Shown here one piece after another: positions 9,622 through 18,682 of a DNA stretch of 43,437 nt. The notes under the pieces were generated by a model. That model was given only the letters and a program-made list of their open reading frames with translations. It did no database searches and was not told where the DNA came from. Position 1 is the stretch's first letter, and each line of letters begins with the position of its first letter. The stretch is from a bacterium. Lineage in GTDB: Bacteria; Zhuqueibacterota; Zhuqueibacteria; Zhuqueibacterales; Geothermadaptataceae. A program made the position numbers and the translations under genes. The DNA lies in the NCBI GenBank assembly GCA_024275575.1, contig JAJRYV010000086.1, positions 1 through 43,437 of the forward strand, read 5' to 3'.

Positions 9622-10295
9622 GCTATCTACAGCAAGTCTGGGCTATCGCATGGAAGGATCTACTCTCCGAATTCCGCAGTCGCGATATCATCTTTTCGAT
9701 GCTTATTTTTTGCCTGCTCGTCGTGGTGATTTTCAGCTTCACTTTCGATCCCGGCAGTGAATATACCAAAGAGGCCGCCCCCGGCATTTTGTGGGTTGCT
9801 TTTACTTTCAGCGGTATGCTGGGATTAAACCGCACTTTTAGCCATGAGGTCGATACGGGCAGCATTCACGGCATTTTGCTGGCACCAATCGATCGCGGCG
9901 CCATTTATCTTGGTAAGACCATCGGCAGCTTTATTTTCATGTTCATCGTTGAAATTTTCACCTTGCCATTTTTTATCGTGCTTTTTGATCTCAATCTGGA
10001 AAACCATTTCCTCCAGCTCGTGACGATCATTTTTCTCGCAACAATCGGCTTCGTTGCCGTGGGAACATTATTCAGCGCCATGACCGTACATACTAAAACA
10101 CGGGAATTGATGCTGCCGATTCTGCTTTTTCCGGTGATGATCCCGGTCATTCTCGCTGCCGTCAATGCCACAGGAAGCATACTCAACCTGGATGAGTGGA
10201 GTAAAATTCTCGGCTGGATCCGAATTCTCGTGGCTTTCGACCTCGCTTTTATCGTTTTGAGCTACCTAACTTTTGATTTCGTTGTTGAAGAGTAA
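9618..10295 (+). CDS. ccmB: Heme exporter membrane subunit CcmB (CTG start)
   Basis: CcmB is the membrane partner of CcmA. The first in-frame ATG is at 9699, but family-like sequence begins earlier: the same frame upstream reads SYLQQVWAIAWKDLLSEFRS, matching the usual CcmB N-terminus with its conserved KDL and E-R-S residues. The only initiator-like codon upstream is CTG at 9618, 6 bases after AGGAGG (9606-9611) and overlapping the ccmA stop as CTGA. From there the protein has 225 residues, the normal CcmB length, with six hydrophobic segments. A start at 9699 would remove the conserved amphipathic N-terminus. The annotation of CTG as initiator is an inference from ribosome site, spacing and homology-like sequence. 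ccmC follows after 20 bases. Confidence 0.9.
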   Translation: MSYLQQVWAIAWKDLLSEFRSRDIIFSMLIFCLLVVVIFSFTFDPGSEYTKEAAPGILWVAFTFSGMLGLNRTFSHEVDTGSIHGILLAPIDRGAIYLGKTIGSFIFMFIVEIFTLPFFIVLFDLNLENHFLQLVTIIFLATIGFVAVGTLFSAMTVHTKTRELMLPILLFPVMIPVILAAVNATGSILNLDEWSKILGWIRILVAFDLAFIVLSYLTFDFVVEE

Positions 10296-10315
10296 TATTT
10301 GAACAGGAAACTGAA

Positions 10316-11020
10316 ATGGAAAGAACTACTCTTTTAAGAAAAATGCAGTTGATTATCGGTGTGCTGCTTTTTATCGGCATGCTGATCAGTCTCTATAATG
10401 TATTCATCATGGTGCCGACCGAGAAAAAAATGGGCATCGTGCAACGCATATTTTACTTTCATGTCCCCTCAGCGATGATGTCTTTCCTGGCATTTTTTAC
10501 CGTGGCCGGATTCAGCATCGCATTTTTAGTGAAAAGAAACCTGTGGTATGATCGGGTGGCCGTCATCTGTGGTGAAATCGGCGTGCTGTTCACCACGATC
10601 GCGCTAATCACCGGTTCTATCTGGGCACGCCCGATCTGGAACACCTACTGGTCCTGGGATGCCCGATTGACGACTTTTCTCATCCTGTGGTTTATTTATG
10701 TCGCCTACCTGATGCTGCGCGACTATGTCGGCGAAGACGAGCGCGGCGCCCGCTTCGCAGCCGTTTTTGCGATCATCGGTACGCTCGATATTCCCATCGT
10801 TTATTTTTCGATCCGTTGGTGGCGTACCCTGCATCCCTCGCCGGTCATCGCCGGAGGAGAGGGCAGCGGCCTGCATCCCGATATGGCCTACACCCTGTTT
10901 TTCAGCATGATCGTTTTCGTATTTTTATTTTTATTTTTGGTCATCGCGCGGCTGCGAGTAGAAAATTCGCGAATGATACTCGCCGAGATCAAACGCACAC
11001 ATATTTTGTCATCAAATTAG
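10316..11020 (+). CDS. ccmC: Heme exporter/heme delivery protein CcmC
   Basis: CcmC presents heme to the chaperone CcmE on the periplasmic face. The 234 residues have six hydrophobic segments. The tryptophan-rich heme-handling motif of the HHP family is visible as IWNTYWSWDARLT (about residues 107-119). The two expected periplasmic-loop histidines are H49 in YFHVPSA and H173 in LHPSP. AGGA lies about 8 bases before the ATG. CcsA of system II shares the WWD motif, but the neighbours ccmA, ccmB and ccmD support CcmC. It ends in TAG, and ccmD follows 9 bases later. No ccmE, ccmF or ccmH is in this window, so the rest of the pathway must lie elsewhere. Confidence 0.92.
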   Translation: MERTTLLRKMQLIIGVLLFIGMLISLYNVFIMVPTEKKMGIVQRIFYFHVPSAMMSFLAFFTVAGFSIAFLVKRNLWYDRVAVICGEIGVLFTTIALITGSIWARPIWNTYWSWDARLTTFLILWFIYVAYLMLRDYVGEDERGARFAAVFAIIGTLDIPIVYFSIRWWRTLHPSPVIAGGEGSGLHPDMAYTLFFSMIVFVFLFLFLVIARLRVENSRMILAEIKRTHILSSN

Positions 11021-11029
11021 AGGGTTAAC

Positions 11030-11167
11030 ATGGAAAATCTCAATTATTTATTTGCCGGATACACAATATTTTGGTTGTTGCTTTCGTTGTACGTTTTTAT
11101 TATTGGCCGCCAGCAAAAAAGCATCGAACGCGAAATTGAAGTGTTGCGTCAGGAAATAAATCAATAA
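11030..11167 (+). CDS. ccmD: Heme exporter small subunit CcmD
   Basis: This 45-codon gene begins at the ATG 9 bases after ccmC, with AGAGGG as a ribosome site. The product starts MENLNYLFAGYTIFWLLLS, has one membrane helix (about residues 6-26), and then a basic-acidic cytoplasmic helix containing GRQQKSIEREIEVLRQEI. This matches the size, topology and tail of CcmD, which stabilises the CcmABC complex with CcmE. It is the last gene of the run; the next gene is on the opposite strand 33 bases away. No clear terminator hairpin is visible between them. Confidence 0.85.
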   Translation: MENLNYLFAGYTIFWLLLSLYVFIIGRQQKSIEREIEVLRQEINQ

Positions 11168-11200
11168 CCGTCGCAACCGGACAAGCAAAAACAGAAAGCA

Positions 11201-12181
11201 TCATGTATTGACGGGCCGGCTTTCGTCTTTCGATATGCCCGGCGTGCCGATCACTGCTTGTGATTGGTATTTTTTTATGATACTGTCGATCTGTGTGTCT
11301 TTTTTCTTCCACATATCGTTGATCCATTGCTGGAAATTTTTGCGAAATGTCGAATCTTCACTGTAATCCTTTGCAGTGATATTTTGCGGGATGGGCAGCA
11401 TATCAATACGCACAGTGATATTTGGGATTTTACCTTTGAGTAAATCCCATATTTTATGCGGTGGCTGGTTGCCGGGGTAGACGATTGTAATATCGAGAAT
11501 ATTGGTGAGATAATCCCCCATACTGGAGAGCACCAGCGCCATGCCGCCGGCTTTTGGTTTGAGCAAATGGGTGAAAGGACTGTTCTGCTTTTTCTTCTTT
11601 TCGAAATTAAAGCGCGTGCCTTCGAGAAAATTGATGATGCTGACCGGCGAATTTTTAAATTTCTCGCATTTTTTACGTGTCGTCAGAATATCTTTTCCAC
11701 GGAGTTCCGGATGCTTTTCGAGGAATTCCCGTGAGTAGCGTTTCATAAAGGGGAAATCCAGCGCCCACCAGGCCAACCCTAAAAACGGCACCCAGATCAA
11801 CTCCTGTTTCAGGAAAAATTTCAGGAAAGGGATATGCCGTTTAAAAACCTGTTGCAACACAAAAATATCCGCCCACGAACGATGATTGCTCACGAGCAGA
11901 TAGGATTTCTTTTTATCCAGTTTTTCCAGCCCACTGATATCCCACTCCATTTTCTGTGTGATCCGAAAGATGACACTATTGCATTCAACCCAGAATTTCG
12001 CACACAAAACCGTGATATGTGAAAAAAACAGGCGGATTTTTTTTATTGGGAAGATCAGTTTTAATAATACAAAAAAGTATAAAAAAACCGACCAGAATAT
12101 GGTGTTTGCCCCGAGAAACAGGAGTGAAGTCACGCCCAAAATTGGCGCCGGAAGAAAAGTTAGCATTTTTGAATTCTCCAA
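11201..12181 (-). CDS. yihG: YihG-family 1-acylglycerol-3-phosphate acyltransferase
   Basis: The 326-residue protein belongs to the PlsC acyltransferase superfamily, which esterifies lysophosphatidic acid in phospholipid synthesis. It has N-terminal hydrophobic segments (about residues 7-30 and 32-60). The catalytic HxxxxD motif appears as NHRSWAD, and FLEGTRF is the substrate-binding motif. The stretches ALDFPFMKRYSREFL and HPELRGKDILTTRKKCEKF closely resemble E. coli YihG as I know it. Length agrees with YihG (about 310), plus a short C-terminal extension. The gene converges with ccmD. The start at 12181 is the only suitable ATG before the membrane segment. Specificity for particular acyl chains cannot be read from the sequence. 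Confidence 0.9.
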   Translation of the reverse strand: MENSKMLTFLPAPILGVTSLLFLGANTIFWSVFLYFFVLLKLIFPIKKIRLFFSHITVLCAKFWVECNSVIFRITQKMEWDISGLEKLDKKKSYLLVSNHRSWADIFVLQQVFKRHIPFLKFFLKQELIWVPFLGLAWWALDFPFMKRYSREFLEKHPELRGKDILTTRKKCEKFKNSPVSIINFLEGTRFNFEKKKKQNSPFTHLLKPKAGGMALVLSSMGDYLTNILDITIVYPGNQPPHKIWDLLKGKIPNITVRIDMLPIPQNITAKDYSEDSTFRKNFQQWINDMWKKKDTQIDSIIKKYQSQAVIGTPGISKDESRPVNT

Positions 12182-12302
12182 AAAGAATACTTGCTTTTTT
12201 TATGAGACTAACTGAAACAATTTTTATCGGTTTTGCAATGGCGGCTGTTTAAAATAAGCGGAAATTTATTTTTTGAGAGTGGCCTGGCTGTTGTTTGGTT
12301 CA

Positions 12303-13193
12303 TCACCAGAAGACCTCGACCGCCTGCGGCAGACAGGTGATTTCCAGCGGCGTATAACCCAGAAGCTCGCCATCAGGGGTCAGTAACTTGGGGATGTCTG
12401 TGGCAATTTTAATATGTTTGGCCTGCATTGTCGTCACCTCGGGATAGTTGATGTGTTCGCCAGTGAAAATCGTCGGCAACAACTTGAGGATACGGCGGCG
12501 GTTGATTTTGCCGAGAAGTGTAACATCAAGTTTGCCGTCATCGATTTTTGCCCGTGGCGCCATGAGAAAAGTCGTGCCCGTATAGCGGGTGTTGGACACC
12601 TCAACAAAAACATTTTCCTGATCGATTTTCTCACCGTCGATTTCTATCGTCAACCGATATTTTTGCAAAAAGGCCAACTGGTATAAAACGCCGAAAACAT
12701 AGGCTGTGTCACCGAAAAACTTCAGTTTTGCTGCACTTTTCCCGACATCAGCGACAAAGCCGAGGCCGAGAATATTAAGAAAATAACAAGCCTCATTTTG
12801 CGTTTTAAAATAGCCGGCGTCGACTTTTCGGGTTCGATTGCCGGCAATAATTTCGACAGCTTTTTCCCAGTCGCTTGTTTTGAGTTCAATCTCCCGTGCA
12901 AAAGCATTTCCGGTTCCCATGGGCAACACACCCAAACGCGTTTGCGCCCGGTTATTTTCGAAACGTAAACCGTTGATCACCTCGAAAACGGTGCCGTCGC
13001 CGCCGGCTGCGATGACGCCGTCATAATTCGTCAGATCCATTTCGCGCAGCATTTGCATGCCGTGCCCCGGCCCTTCGGTGAATTTAAACTCTGTGTTATG
13101 CACGTATTTGGCGAATTCCTCTTTGATTTGCGGCAACAGCTTTTGCGCCCGCCCATGGCCGGCGTTGGGATTGAAAATAACGAGAAGATTCAT
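12303..13193 (-). CDS. Diacylglycerol/lipid kinase (YegS/BmrU family)
   Basis: This 296-residue cytoplasmic protein has the lipid-kinase fold. It opens with the family start MNLLVIFNPNAGHGRA. The nucleotide-binding motif is GGDGT at residues 64-68, followed by the second conserved site GVLPMGTGNAFAREI. The C-terminal beta-sandwich has RYTGTTFLMAPRAKIDDGKLDV and a final TPDGE. These are the marks of the DgkB/YegS family, which phosphorylates diacylglycerol or related lipids. Its neighbour at 11201 is an acyltransferase on the same strand, 121 bases downstream, so a shared role in phospholipid metabolism is plausible. Length is normal. Which lipid is the substrate is not determinable. Confidence 0.9.
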   Translation of the reverse strand: MNLLVIFNPNAGHGRAQKLLPQIKEEFAKYVHNTEFKFTEGPGHGMQMLREMDLTNYDGVIAAGGDGTVFEVINGLRFENNRAQTRLGVLPMGTGNAFAREIELKTSDWEKAVEIIAGNRTRKVDAGYFKTQNEACYFLNILGLGFVADVGKSAAKLKFFGDTAYVFGVLYQLAFLQKYRLTIEIDGEKIDQENVFVEVSNTRYTGTTFLMAPRAKIDDGKLDVTLLGKINRRRILKLLPTIFTGEHINYPEVTTMQAKHIKIATDIPKLLTPDGELLGYTPLEITCLPQAVEVFW

Positions 13194-13289
13194 AACTTTT
13201 CCATTGGAAATTTCGGTTCAACCAGTATCGAACCCAGGGCTATGGGACTGAGTTTGTACTAAATATAAAGCAGGCGCACTCTTATAAAT

Positions 13290-13317
13290 ATAGTAATTTG
13301 TTTGTGTAAATTACTAT
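13290..13317. promoter_or_regulatory. Perfect 10-bp inverted repeat upstream of the lipid kinase gene
   Basis: ATAGTAATTT (13290-13299) and AAATTACTAT (13308-13317) are exact complements with an 8-base loop. A run of seven T follows at 13324-13330 on the plus strand. It lies between the minus-strand plug-like lipoprotein gene (ends 13410) and the start of the kinase gene (13193). As a terminator it would suit plus-strand transcripts, but none is evident there. An operator in the kinase promoter is the other possibility. Confidence 0.4.
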
Positions 13318-13409
13318 CGATTATTTTTTTCAGCGTCTACCTGGACTGGATGGCTTTTCCCGGCGTAAAACCGGCAGTATTGAAATTGCAGTCGGTCATC
13401 TTGTTTAAG

Positions 13410-13805
13410 CTAATAAAAAATCGTGATCAGAATAGCCCCACCGGCATGATTGCTGCCGAGAAAGGTTGTCGCATCAGCCGCATCGAGATGACGAATCTCT
13501 GTGATGTTTTGCTTGCCGATTGAAGAAAGAGAGCTGATATCACCATAGCGATTCTCGTTGACGTAAACGACAGGATATGATGTTTGCGGGAATTTGATCG
13601 AGCGCCGGCCACGGCTGCGTAACCAGTGCGGGCGCAGATTGTGGATGAGATCATAAGCATTGATGGCGTTGTTCGTTATGATCTCGACTTCAGTGATAAG
13701 GTTTTCATCGTAACGCGCTGTGGATGATTCGTTATTTCCCCCGCCTGAGGCTGCGCAAGCTGAAAAGAACAGTGCATACAGAATAATTTTGATTCGCAAG
13801 GTCAT
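13410..13805 (-). CDS. Small lipoprotein with TonB-receptor-plug-like domain
   Basis: The 131-residue product has a signal peptide with a lipobox ending FFSAC (cysteine at about 17). The mature part includes NAINAYDLIHNLRPHWL, then PVVYVNENRYGDISSLSSI, and ends with EIRHLDAADATTFLGSNHAGGAILI. That order resembles the plug domain of TonB-dependent receptors, where a named variable loop is followed by a final beta strand. No barrel or TonB box is present. Such stand-alone plug-like lipoproteins are known as uncharacterised families in several bacterial phyla. It is probably attached to the outer membrane after Lgt processing. The function is unknown; it may bind a partner receptor or ligand. 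Confidence 0.72.
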   Translation of the reverse strand: MTLRIKIILYALFFSACAASGGGNNESSTARYDENLITEVEIITNNAINAYDLIHNLRPHWLRSRGRRSIKFPQTSYPVVYVNENRYGDISSLSSIGKQNITEIRHLDAADATTFLGSNHAGGAILITIFY

Positions 13806-14063
13806 GGCAGGCTCCTTTATTTTTCAAAATTAAGGCTTATATCTAAATAAATCAAATATAAAGTTGTTAAACCGGCAACTGACAAATGCAATGTAAAGAT
13901 AGGGGAGTGAACTTGTAAAAAAACTGGGGGAATTTTGGATAATTTGAACTTTGGCTTGCAAATTGTTCTGCAAACTGGAAGAAAAGTTTTGCATTTCCAT
14001 GATTAATGTTGTTTTTTTATTTGTTAAACTTCTCCCCTTCGTCTTGCAATTATTGATCGACCA

Positions 14064-14498
14064 ATGAGATATCGCATGTTAAAAATTAAATATATTTCCC
14101 TGTTTCTCTTTTTTATCTTCAACGCTGCCTGCCACCCGAAACCCAAACAGAACATCTCAACCGATTTAAATATTGCGATGAAAACTGCGGTGCAGGAAAT
14201 TCTAGGCAAAAAATATAAAACGATACCAAACAGCTCGCGGGAACTGGTGCTTTGCCTTACCAAAAACAAAATCAAATCAGAGGTGATGCACACGCTGCAC
14301 GTCGTCGTTTGGGACAGCGTCTCAGGCACAATCATTTTTCAAAAAGGTTATCCCGGGGGGAAAGTACGCTGGTACGACCGCGACCACCTCGAGGTGGTGC
14401 AAATCCCGGGAATCGTACGCAACGACGAACAGCCCCGGCCATTTCTCATCGATGTTCACACCGGCAAAAAGCAGCAATTGAATTCGCTGCATAAATAG
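14064..14498 (+). CDS. Putative lipoprotein of unknown function
   Basis: I do not recognise this 144-residue protein family. It has a clear signal peptide and lipobox, FNAAC, so it is probably lipid-anchored. The mature part is rich in lysine and has one patterned beta region (TLHVVVWDSVSGTIIFQKG, then VRWYDRDHLEVVQIPG), which could be a small beta-sandwich. A second in-frame ATG at 14076 (MLKIKYISLF) gives a more typical signal peptide and may be the true start; neither has a strong ribosome site. It ends in TAG, 54 bases before the large propeller-protein gene, with which it may be cotranscribed. Confidence 0.65.
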   Translation: MRYRMLKIKYISLFLFFIFNAACHPKPKQNISTDLNIAMKTAVQEILGKKYKTIPNSSRELVLCLTKNKIKSEVMHTLHVVVWDSVSGTIIFQKGYPGGKVRWYDRDHLEVVQIPGIVRNDEQPRPFLIDVHTGKKQQLNSLHK

Positions 14499-14552
14499 TC
14501 GATTTAAAACCAATTTAATCTCTTATTTTCATTAAACTAAAAAGGAATTTCC

Positions 14553-17500
14553 ATGAAGACTGTGGCTAACGTACGTTACTGGTTGGGTGGTGTCGTGGCA
14601 GTTGTTATCTGCCTTGTCATCGGGAGCCAAATCGATTTTGGGGTAACCGGGCAGGGTGAGATAAGCCAAAAACAGAAAAATGTGCAAAAACCATTTTCCG
14701 AAAAAAAGAAGCGGGTAAAAGGACAGGCGCGTCACGATAATCCGGGAAAATTTGCCGAGTTCCATCGCCTGCTGCGCACCCGTGATGGGGAGAGCGCGCC
14801 GGCCTACCCGAAAAACTATCGTATCAATGAACTGATGAAAGCCAGGTCAGTGACCTCGACACGAGCGCTGGCAAAGACAAATGCGGCAGCAGCGCTGAAC
14901 TGGACTGAACGCGGCCCCGGCAATGTCAGCGGCCGCACCCGCGCCATCGTCGTCGATCCCGATGATCCCAACTTTGATACATGGTATGTCGGTTCGGTGG
15001 GCGGCGGTGTGTGGAAAACCGGCAACGCCGGTCGCGCCTGGACGGAATTAACCAAAGATTTGCCCAACCTCGCCACCAGCGTTCTGGTGATGGCAGAGTC
15101 GAATCATGATATCCTGTATGTCGGCACCGGGGAAGGTTTTGGCAATACCGACCAGATCACCGGCAGCGGCATCTGGAAATCCACCGACCGCGGCCAGACC
15201 TGGGCACAGCTTGTGAGCACGGCAAATAACGATAATTTTGATAATATCACACGCATGCTTGTGGACCCCGCAAACCCCGATGTGCTGGTTGTCACAACTG
15301 CACCGGGCTTCAATCCTAGAACTAATCAGAGGTCACTCATTTTACGTTCAGAGAATAGCGGCACCTCATGGACGGAAGTTTATTCCTCCAATGGCGGTTA
15401 TATTGAGGACCTGGTCGCCAATCCGCAAAATTTTAAAACACAATACGCATCCGTTAATGCCAAAGGCATCGTGAAATCGGTTGACGGTGGAAAAACATGG
15501 ACGAATTCGTCCAGCGGTATCGGCGCGGTTGGCCGCCTGGAAATTGCCGTTTCACCGGTGGATACGTCGTGGGTTTTTCTCTCCTGCGAGGGCAAGGGCG
15601 ATGCTTCGGCGCTTTATGTTTCCACGGACGCCGGACAGAACTGGATCGTCGGTAATGATACAGCACCAGACGATATCGCTTGGCTCGGGGGACAGGGCTG
15701 GTATGACAACGCCATCGCGGCGCATCCTTATGTTAAAAACCAGGTTTTTGTCGGCGGGATCGATTTATGGAGCATCAATGTGACACCGAATATTTCCACA
15801 ACCGAACCGGATGTCATCGGGATTGATTATGAAAATACCGAATCATTCATGAGTTATGTTAATTTTGGTGGCGCACTCGGCAATGGCGGCATTGATTATG
15901 GAGAATTACCTGTCGCCCAACTCGTATCTGTTGAAATGCGTTTTGGCCCTGGTATCACTCAAAAGGCGCATCGTTTCTTAGTGCCTTCGGGAGAAACTTC
16001 CGGTGTTCCTGCAGCAGACTATGCATACCAGGATTATGTCGATGTCCCTTTTCAGTTGTGGGATATTACCAATAATCAACAGCTTATGGTTTCATTTCGA
16101 GATCAGTCACGCAATGGTGTCTGGGAGTTGATCGATGACGGGTCCTCCGGTCGTCAATTTGCCCGCGAATATCTTTTTTTCCAGAAAATCCCATACAATG
16201 CAACGACACCGGATCCAAGTGTGACGGTAAATGGTGGTCATCAGTACCAACAGCTCTTTTTTATCTGGCCAGAACTATCTGATGGCGGCTCCTTTGATTC
16301 AAATAATCTTCCCAATGCGACCCTGCGCATCAATTACGGCACTATCACTGCACGTGACATGGAAGTGACAAACGTCACCGATGGTTACGGCCAATATGGT
16401 GGTTCCAGCAAAGGGGTGCACGTGGATCAGCACCGCATTTTACCAGTACCGACCAATGTAGCGGCAAAGGAATTCCGCATGATCGTTGCAAACGATGGCG
16501 GCGTTTATTACTCCGACAACGAAGGCACGAGTTTTACCCATACCCTCTACGGCTACAACACGACGCAGTTTTACGGCGTCGATAAAATGCACGGCGCCGA
16601 CCGCTATATCGGCGGGACGCAGGATAACGGCAGTTGGTTTTCTCCGGTGAATGCCGATGCTTCCAGCGCCTGGGATGACGCGCCCAGCGGCGACGGGTTT
16701 GAGGCGGTCTGGCATTATGACCATGCCGACAGCATGCTGGAAACCTCGCAATTCAACAATATTTTTCGTTCGACGGACGGCGGCGCAAGCTGGCATTCGG
16801 TGGACAGCGAAAGCGGCATGAAAGACGAGAAGGGCTTTCCGTTTATCTCCCGTCTGGCAAAATCAAACATCGATCCTGACCTGATCTTCGCCACCGGCGG
16901 CTCCGGCATCTGGCGCAGCGATGATTTTGCCACAAGCTGGCGATTGATCCCCATGCCTGAATTATTTGTCGGCGCCAACAGTTTTTCGCAAATTGAGATT
17001 TCCCAGGCCACGCCGCAGGTTGTCTGGGCCGGACATTACATGGGTGGCAGCAACAACCGCATTCCCTTCATCTCCCGTGATGGCGGCCTGACTTTTACGG
17101 CAACAACAGCGTATACAGAAACCTCCACCGGCCGTATCAGCGGCATCGCTACCCATCCGACGGACCCGGGCACGGCCTATGTGCTCTTCGCTTTTGCCAA
17201 AGGCCCGAAAGTGCTGCGCACTACTGATTACGGCCAGAGCTGGCAGGATATTTCCGGGTTCGGCAGCAACAGCGCCAGCAGCAATGGTTTCCCGGATGTG
17301 GCGGTCTACGATCTCATCTGCATGCCCTACAACACCGATATTCTCTGGGCCGGTACGGAAATCGGCATTTTCGAATCGATGGACGGTGGCGTTTCCTGGG
17401 CTTTTGCCGATAATGGTTTGCCGGCTGTTTCCGTCTGGCAAATGCGCGTCGTCGATGATGAAGTTGTGGTCGCCACCCACGGCCGCGGCGTCTGGTCGGT

Positions 17501-18650
17501 TACTTTGCCGGAACTCGCAGGTTATACTTTACCGGAGGTGCCGCGTGCCCCCCGCCTGACCAGTGTCGGCCAGCGCCCCACCGGTGAGACTTTAATCAAT
17601 TATGCCCTGCAATCGGCCTTCGACTCGACGCAGATTATCTTCGACGGCGCTGTTTCGCAAACGCTGCCAGTCAGTACGCCGGGTTCATTCAATGCTGTTA
17701 TCACCGGTGCAACCGAGGGAAAGCACACTGTGTCCATCCTCGCTTTCCGTGATGATATCAGCTACACTTCGCCGACGGATACGCTGCAGATTTTGAACGT
17801 ACCGGCACCACGACCTTCTTATGCCTGGAACTTTAATTTCAACAAAAATGACTTTGTTTACGACGGTTTCAAGCGTTTTCGCGGTGACAGCTTCAACAGC
17901 TTTGCCCTGCATTCCGATCACCCTTACAACGATGCAACCGAGCATATCGCCATACTGCGCGTGCCCATCAAAGTCGACGGCACCGATGATTCATTTTCCT
18001 ACGATGATATCGCCATCGTTGAAAAAGGCGAGGATGGCTCCGTTTTCGGTGACGAGGAATTTTACGATTATGTCGTCGTGGAAGGTTCAAACGATGGTGT
18101 GAACTGGCTGCCGCTGGCCGATGGTTACGATTCCCGCGCCAACGCACAGTGGCTGGCTAAATACAACACCGAGCCTAATTCTGCGCCGGATGCCGCATTG
18201 TTCGTCAGTCATACACTACATCTGCGTGACACATTCGCAGCGGGTGAAAAGATTTTTATCCGCTTCCGCCTGCATGCCGATCCCCTGACCAACGGCTGGG
18301 GCTGGGTTATCGACAATCTGGATATTCAGCCGAATGCCACTTCAGTTGCGGAGTTGAACGATCTTCCAGGTCAGTATGTGCTGTCGCAGAATTACCCCAA
18401 TCCGTTTAATCCGGAAACGATGATCAGCTATGCATTGCCTGAAAAAGTAGAGATATCGCTGCATATTTTTAACGTGCGTGGTCAAAAGGTACGCACCCTC
18501 GTGCGCGATAAAAAACAGGATGCCGGTGTTTATAAATTGAAATGGAACGGTCTGGATGACCGCGGTCTGTCGGTTGCCAGCGGCGTTTATTTCTACAAGC
18601 TGCAAACATCGAAATTTGTCAAAACCCGCAAAATGAGCCTGATTCGATAG
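14553..18650 (+). CDS. Large secreted Asp-box (BNR/sortilin-like) propeller protein with C-terminal sorting domain
   Basis: The 1365-residue protein begins with a signal or anchor helix (about residues 11-28) after AAGGA and an ATG. Residues 110-400 and 620-980 are propeller blades with Asp boxes of the form S/T-x-D-x-G-x-T-W, including STDRGQTW, SVDGGKTW, STDAGQNW, STDGGASW, TTDYGQSW and SMDGGVSW. The two propeller parts are separated by about 210 residues (about 415-625) rich in aromatic beta strands, an inserted domain. An Ig-like unit follows (about 1000-1085), then a jelly-roll-like domain (about 1090-1250). The C-terminus from about 1270 carries SQNYPNPFNPET, VRGQKVRTL and SGVYFYKL, ending KMSLIR, the sorting/FlgD-like Ig domain. 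It may act on or bind polysaccharide (GH74-like folds use such blades), but no catalytic acids can be assigned. Confidence 0.88.
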   Translation: MKTVANVRYWLGGVVAVVICLVIGSQIDFGVTGQGEISQKQKNVQKPFSEKKKRVKGQARHDNPGKFAEFHRLLRTRDGESAPAYPKNYRINELMKARSVTSTRALAKTNAAAALNWTERGPGNVSGRTRAIVVDPDDPNFDTWYVGSVGGGVWKTGNAGRAWTELTKDLPNLATSVLVMAESNHDILYVGTGEGFGNTDQITGSGIWKSTDRGQTWAQLVSTANNDNFDNITRMLVDPANPDVLVVTTAPGFNPRTNQRSLILRSENSGTSWTEVYSSNGGYIEDLVANPQNFKTQYASVNAKGIVKSVDGGKTWTNSSSGIGAVGRLEIAVSPVDTSWVFLSCEGKGDASALYVSTDAGQNWIVGNDTAPDDIAWLGGQGWYDNAIAAHPYVKNQVFVGGIDLWSINVTPNISTTEPDVIGIDYENTESFMSYVNFGGALGNGGIDYGELPVAQLVSVEMRFGPGITQKAHRFLVPSGETSGVPAADYAYQDYVDVPFQLWDITNNQQLMVSFRDQSRNGVWELIDDGSSGRQFAREYLFFQKIPYNATTPDPSVTVNGGHQYQQLFFIWPELSDGGSFDSNNLPNATLRINYGTITARDMEVTNVTDGYGQYGGSSKGVHVDQHRILPVPTNVAAKEFRMIVANDGGVYYSDNEGTSFTHTLYGYNTTQFYGVDKMHGADRYIGGTQDNGSWFSPVNADASSAWDDAPSGDGFEAVWHYDHADSMLETSQFNNIFRSTDGGASWHSVDSESGMKDEKGFPFISRLAKSNIDPDLIFATGGSGIWRSDDFATSWRLIPMPELFVGANSFSQIEISQATPQVVWAGHYMGGSNNRIPFISRDGGLTFTATTAYTETSTGRISGIATHPTDPGTAYVLFAFAKGPKVLRTTDYGQSWQDISGFGSNSASSNGFPDVAVYDLICMPYNTDILWAGTEIGIFESMDGGVSWAFADNGLPAVSVWQMRVVDDEVVVATHGRGVWSVTLPELAGYTLPEVPRAPRLTSVGQRPTGETLINYALQSAFDSTQIIFDGAVSQTLPVSTPGSFNAVITGATEGKHTVSILAFRDDISYTSPTDTLQILNVPAPRPSYAWNFNFNKNDFVYDGFKRFRGDSFNSFALHSDHPYNDATEHIAILRVPIKVDGTDDSFSYDDIAIVEKGEDGSVFGDEEFYDYVVVEGSNDGVNWLPLADGYDSRANAQWLAKYNTEPNSAPDAALFVSHTLHLRDTFAAGEKIFIRFRLHADPLTNGWGWVIDNLDIQPNATSVAELNDLPGQYVLSQNYPNPFNPETMISYALPEKVEISLHIFNVRGQKVRTLVRDKKQDAGVYKLKWNGLDDRGLSVASGVYFYKLQTSKFVKTRKMSLIR

Positions 18651-18682
18651 GGAAAATTTTCCGGTAGCTTTGCATAAGCGAA

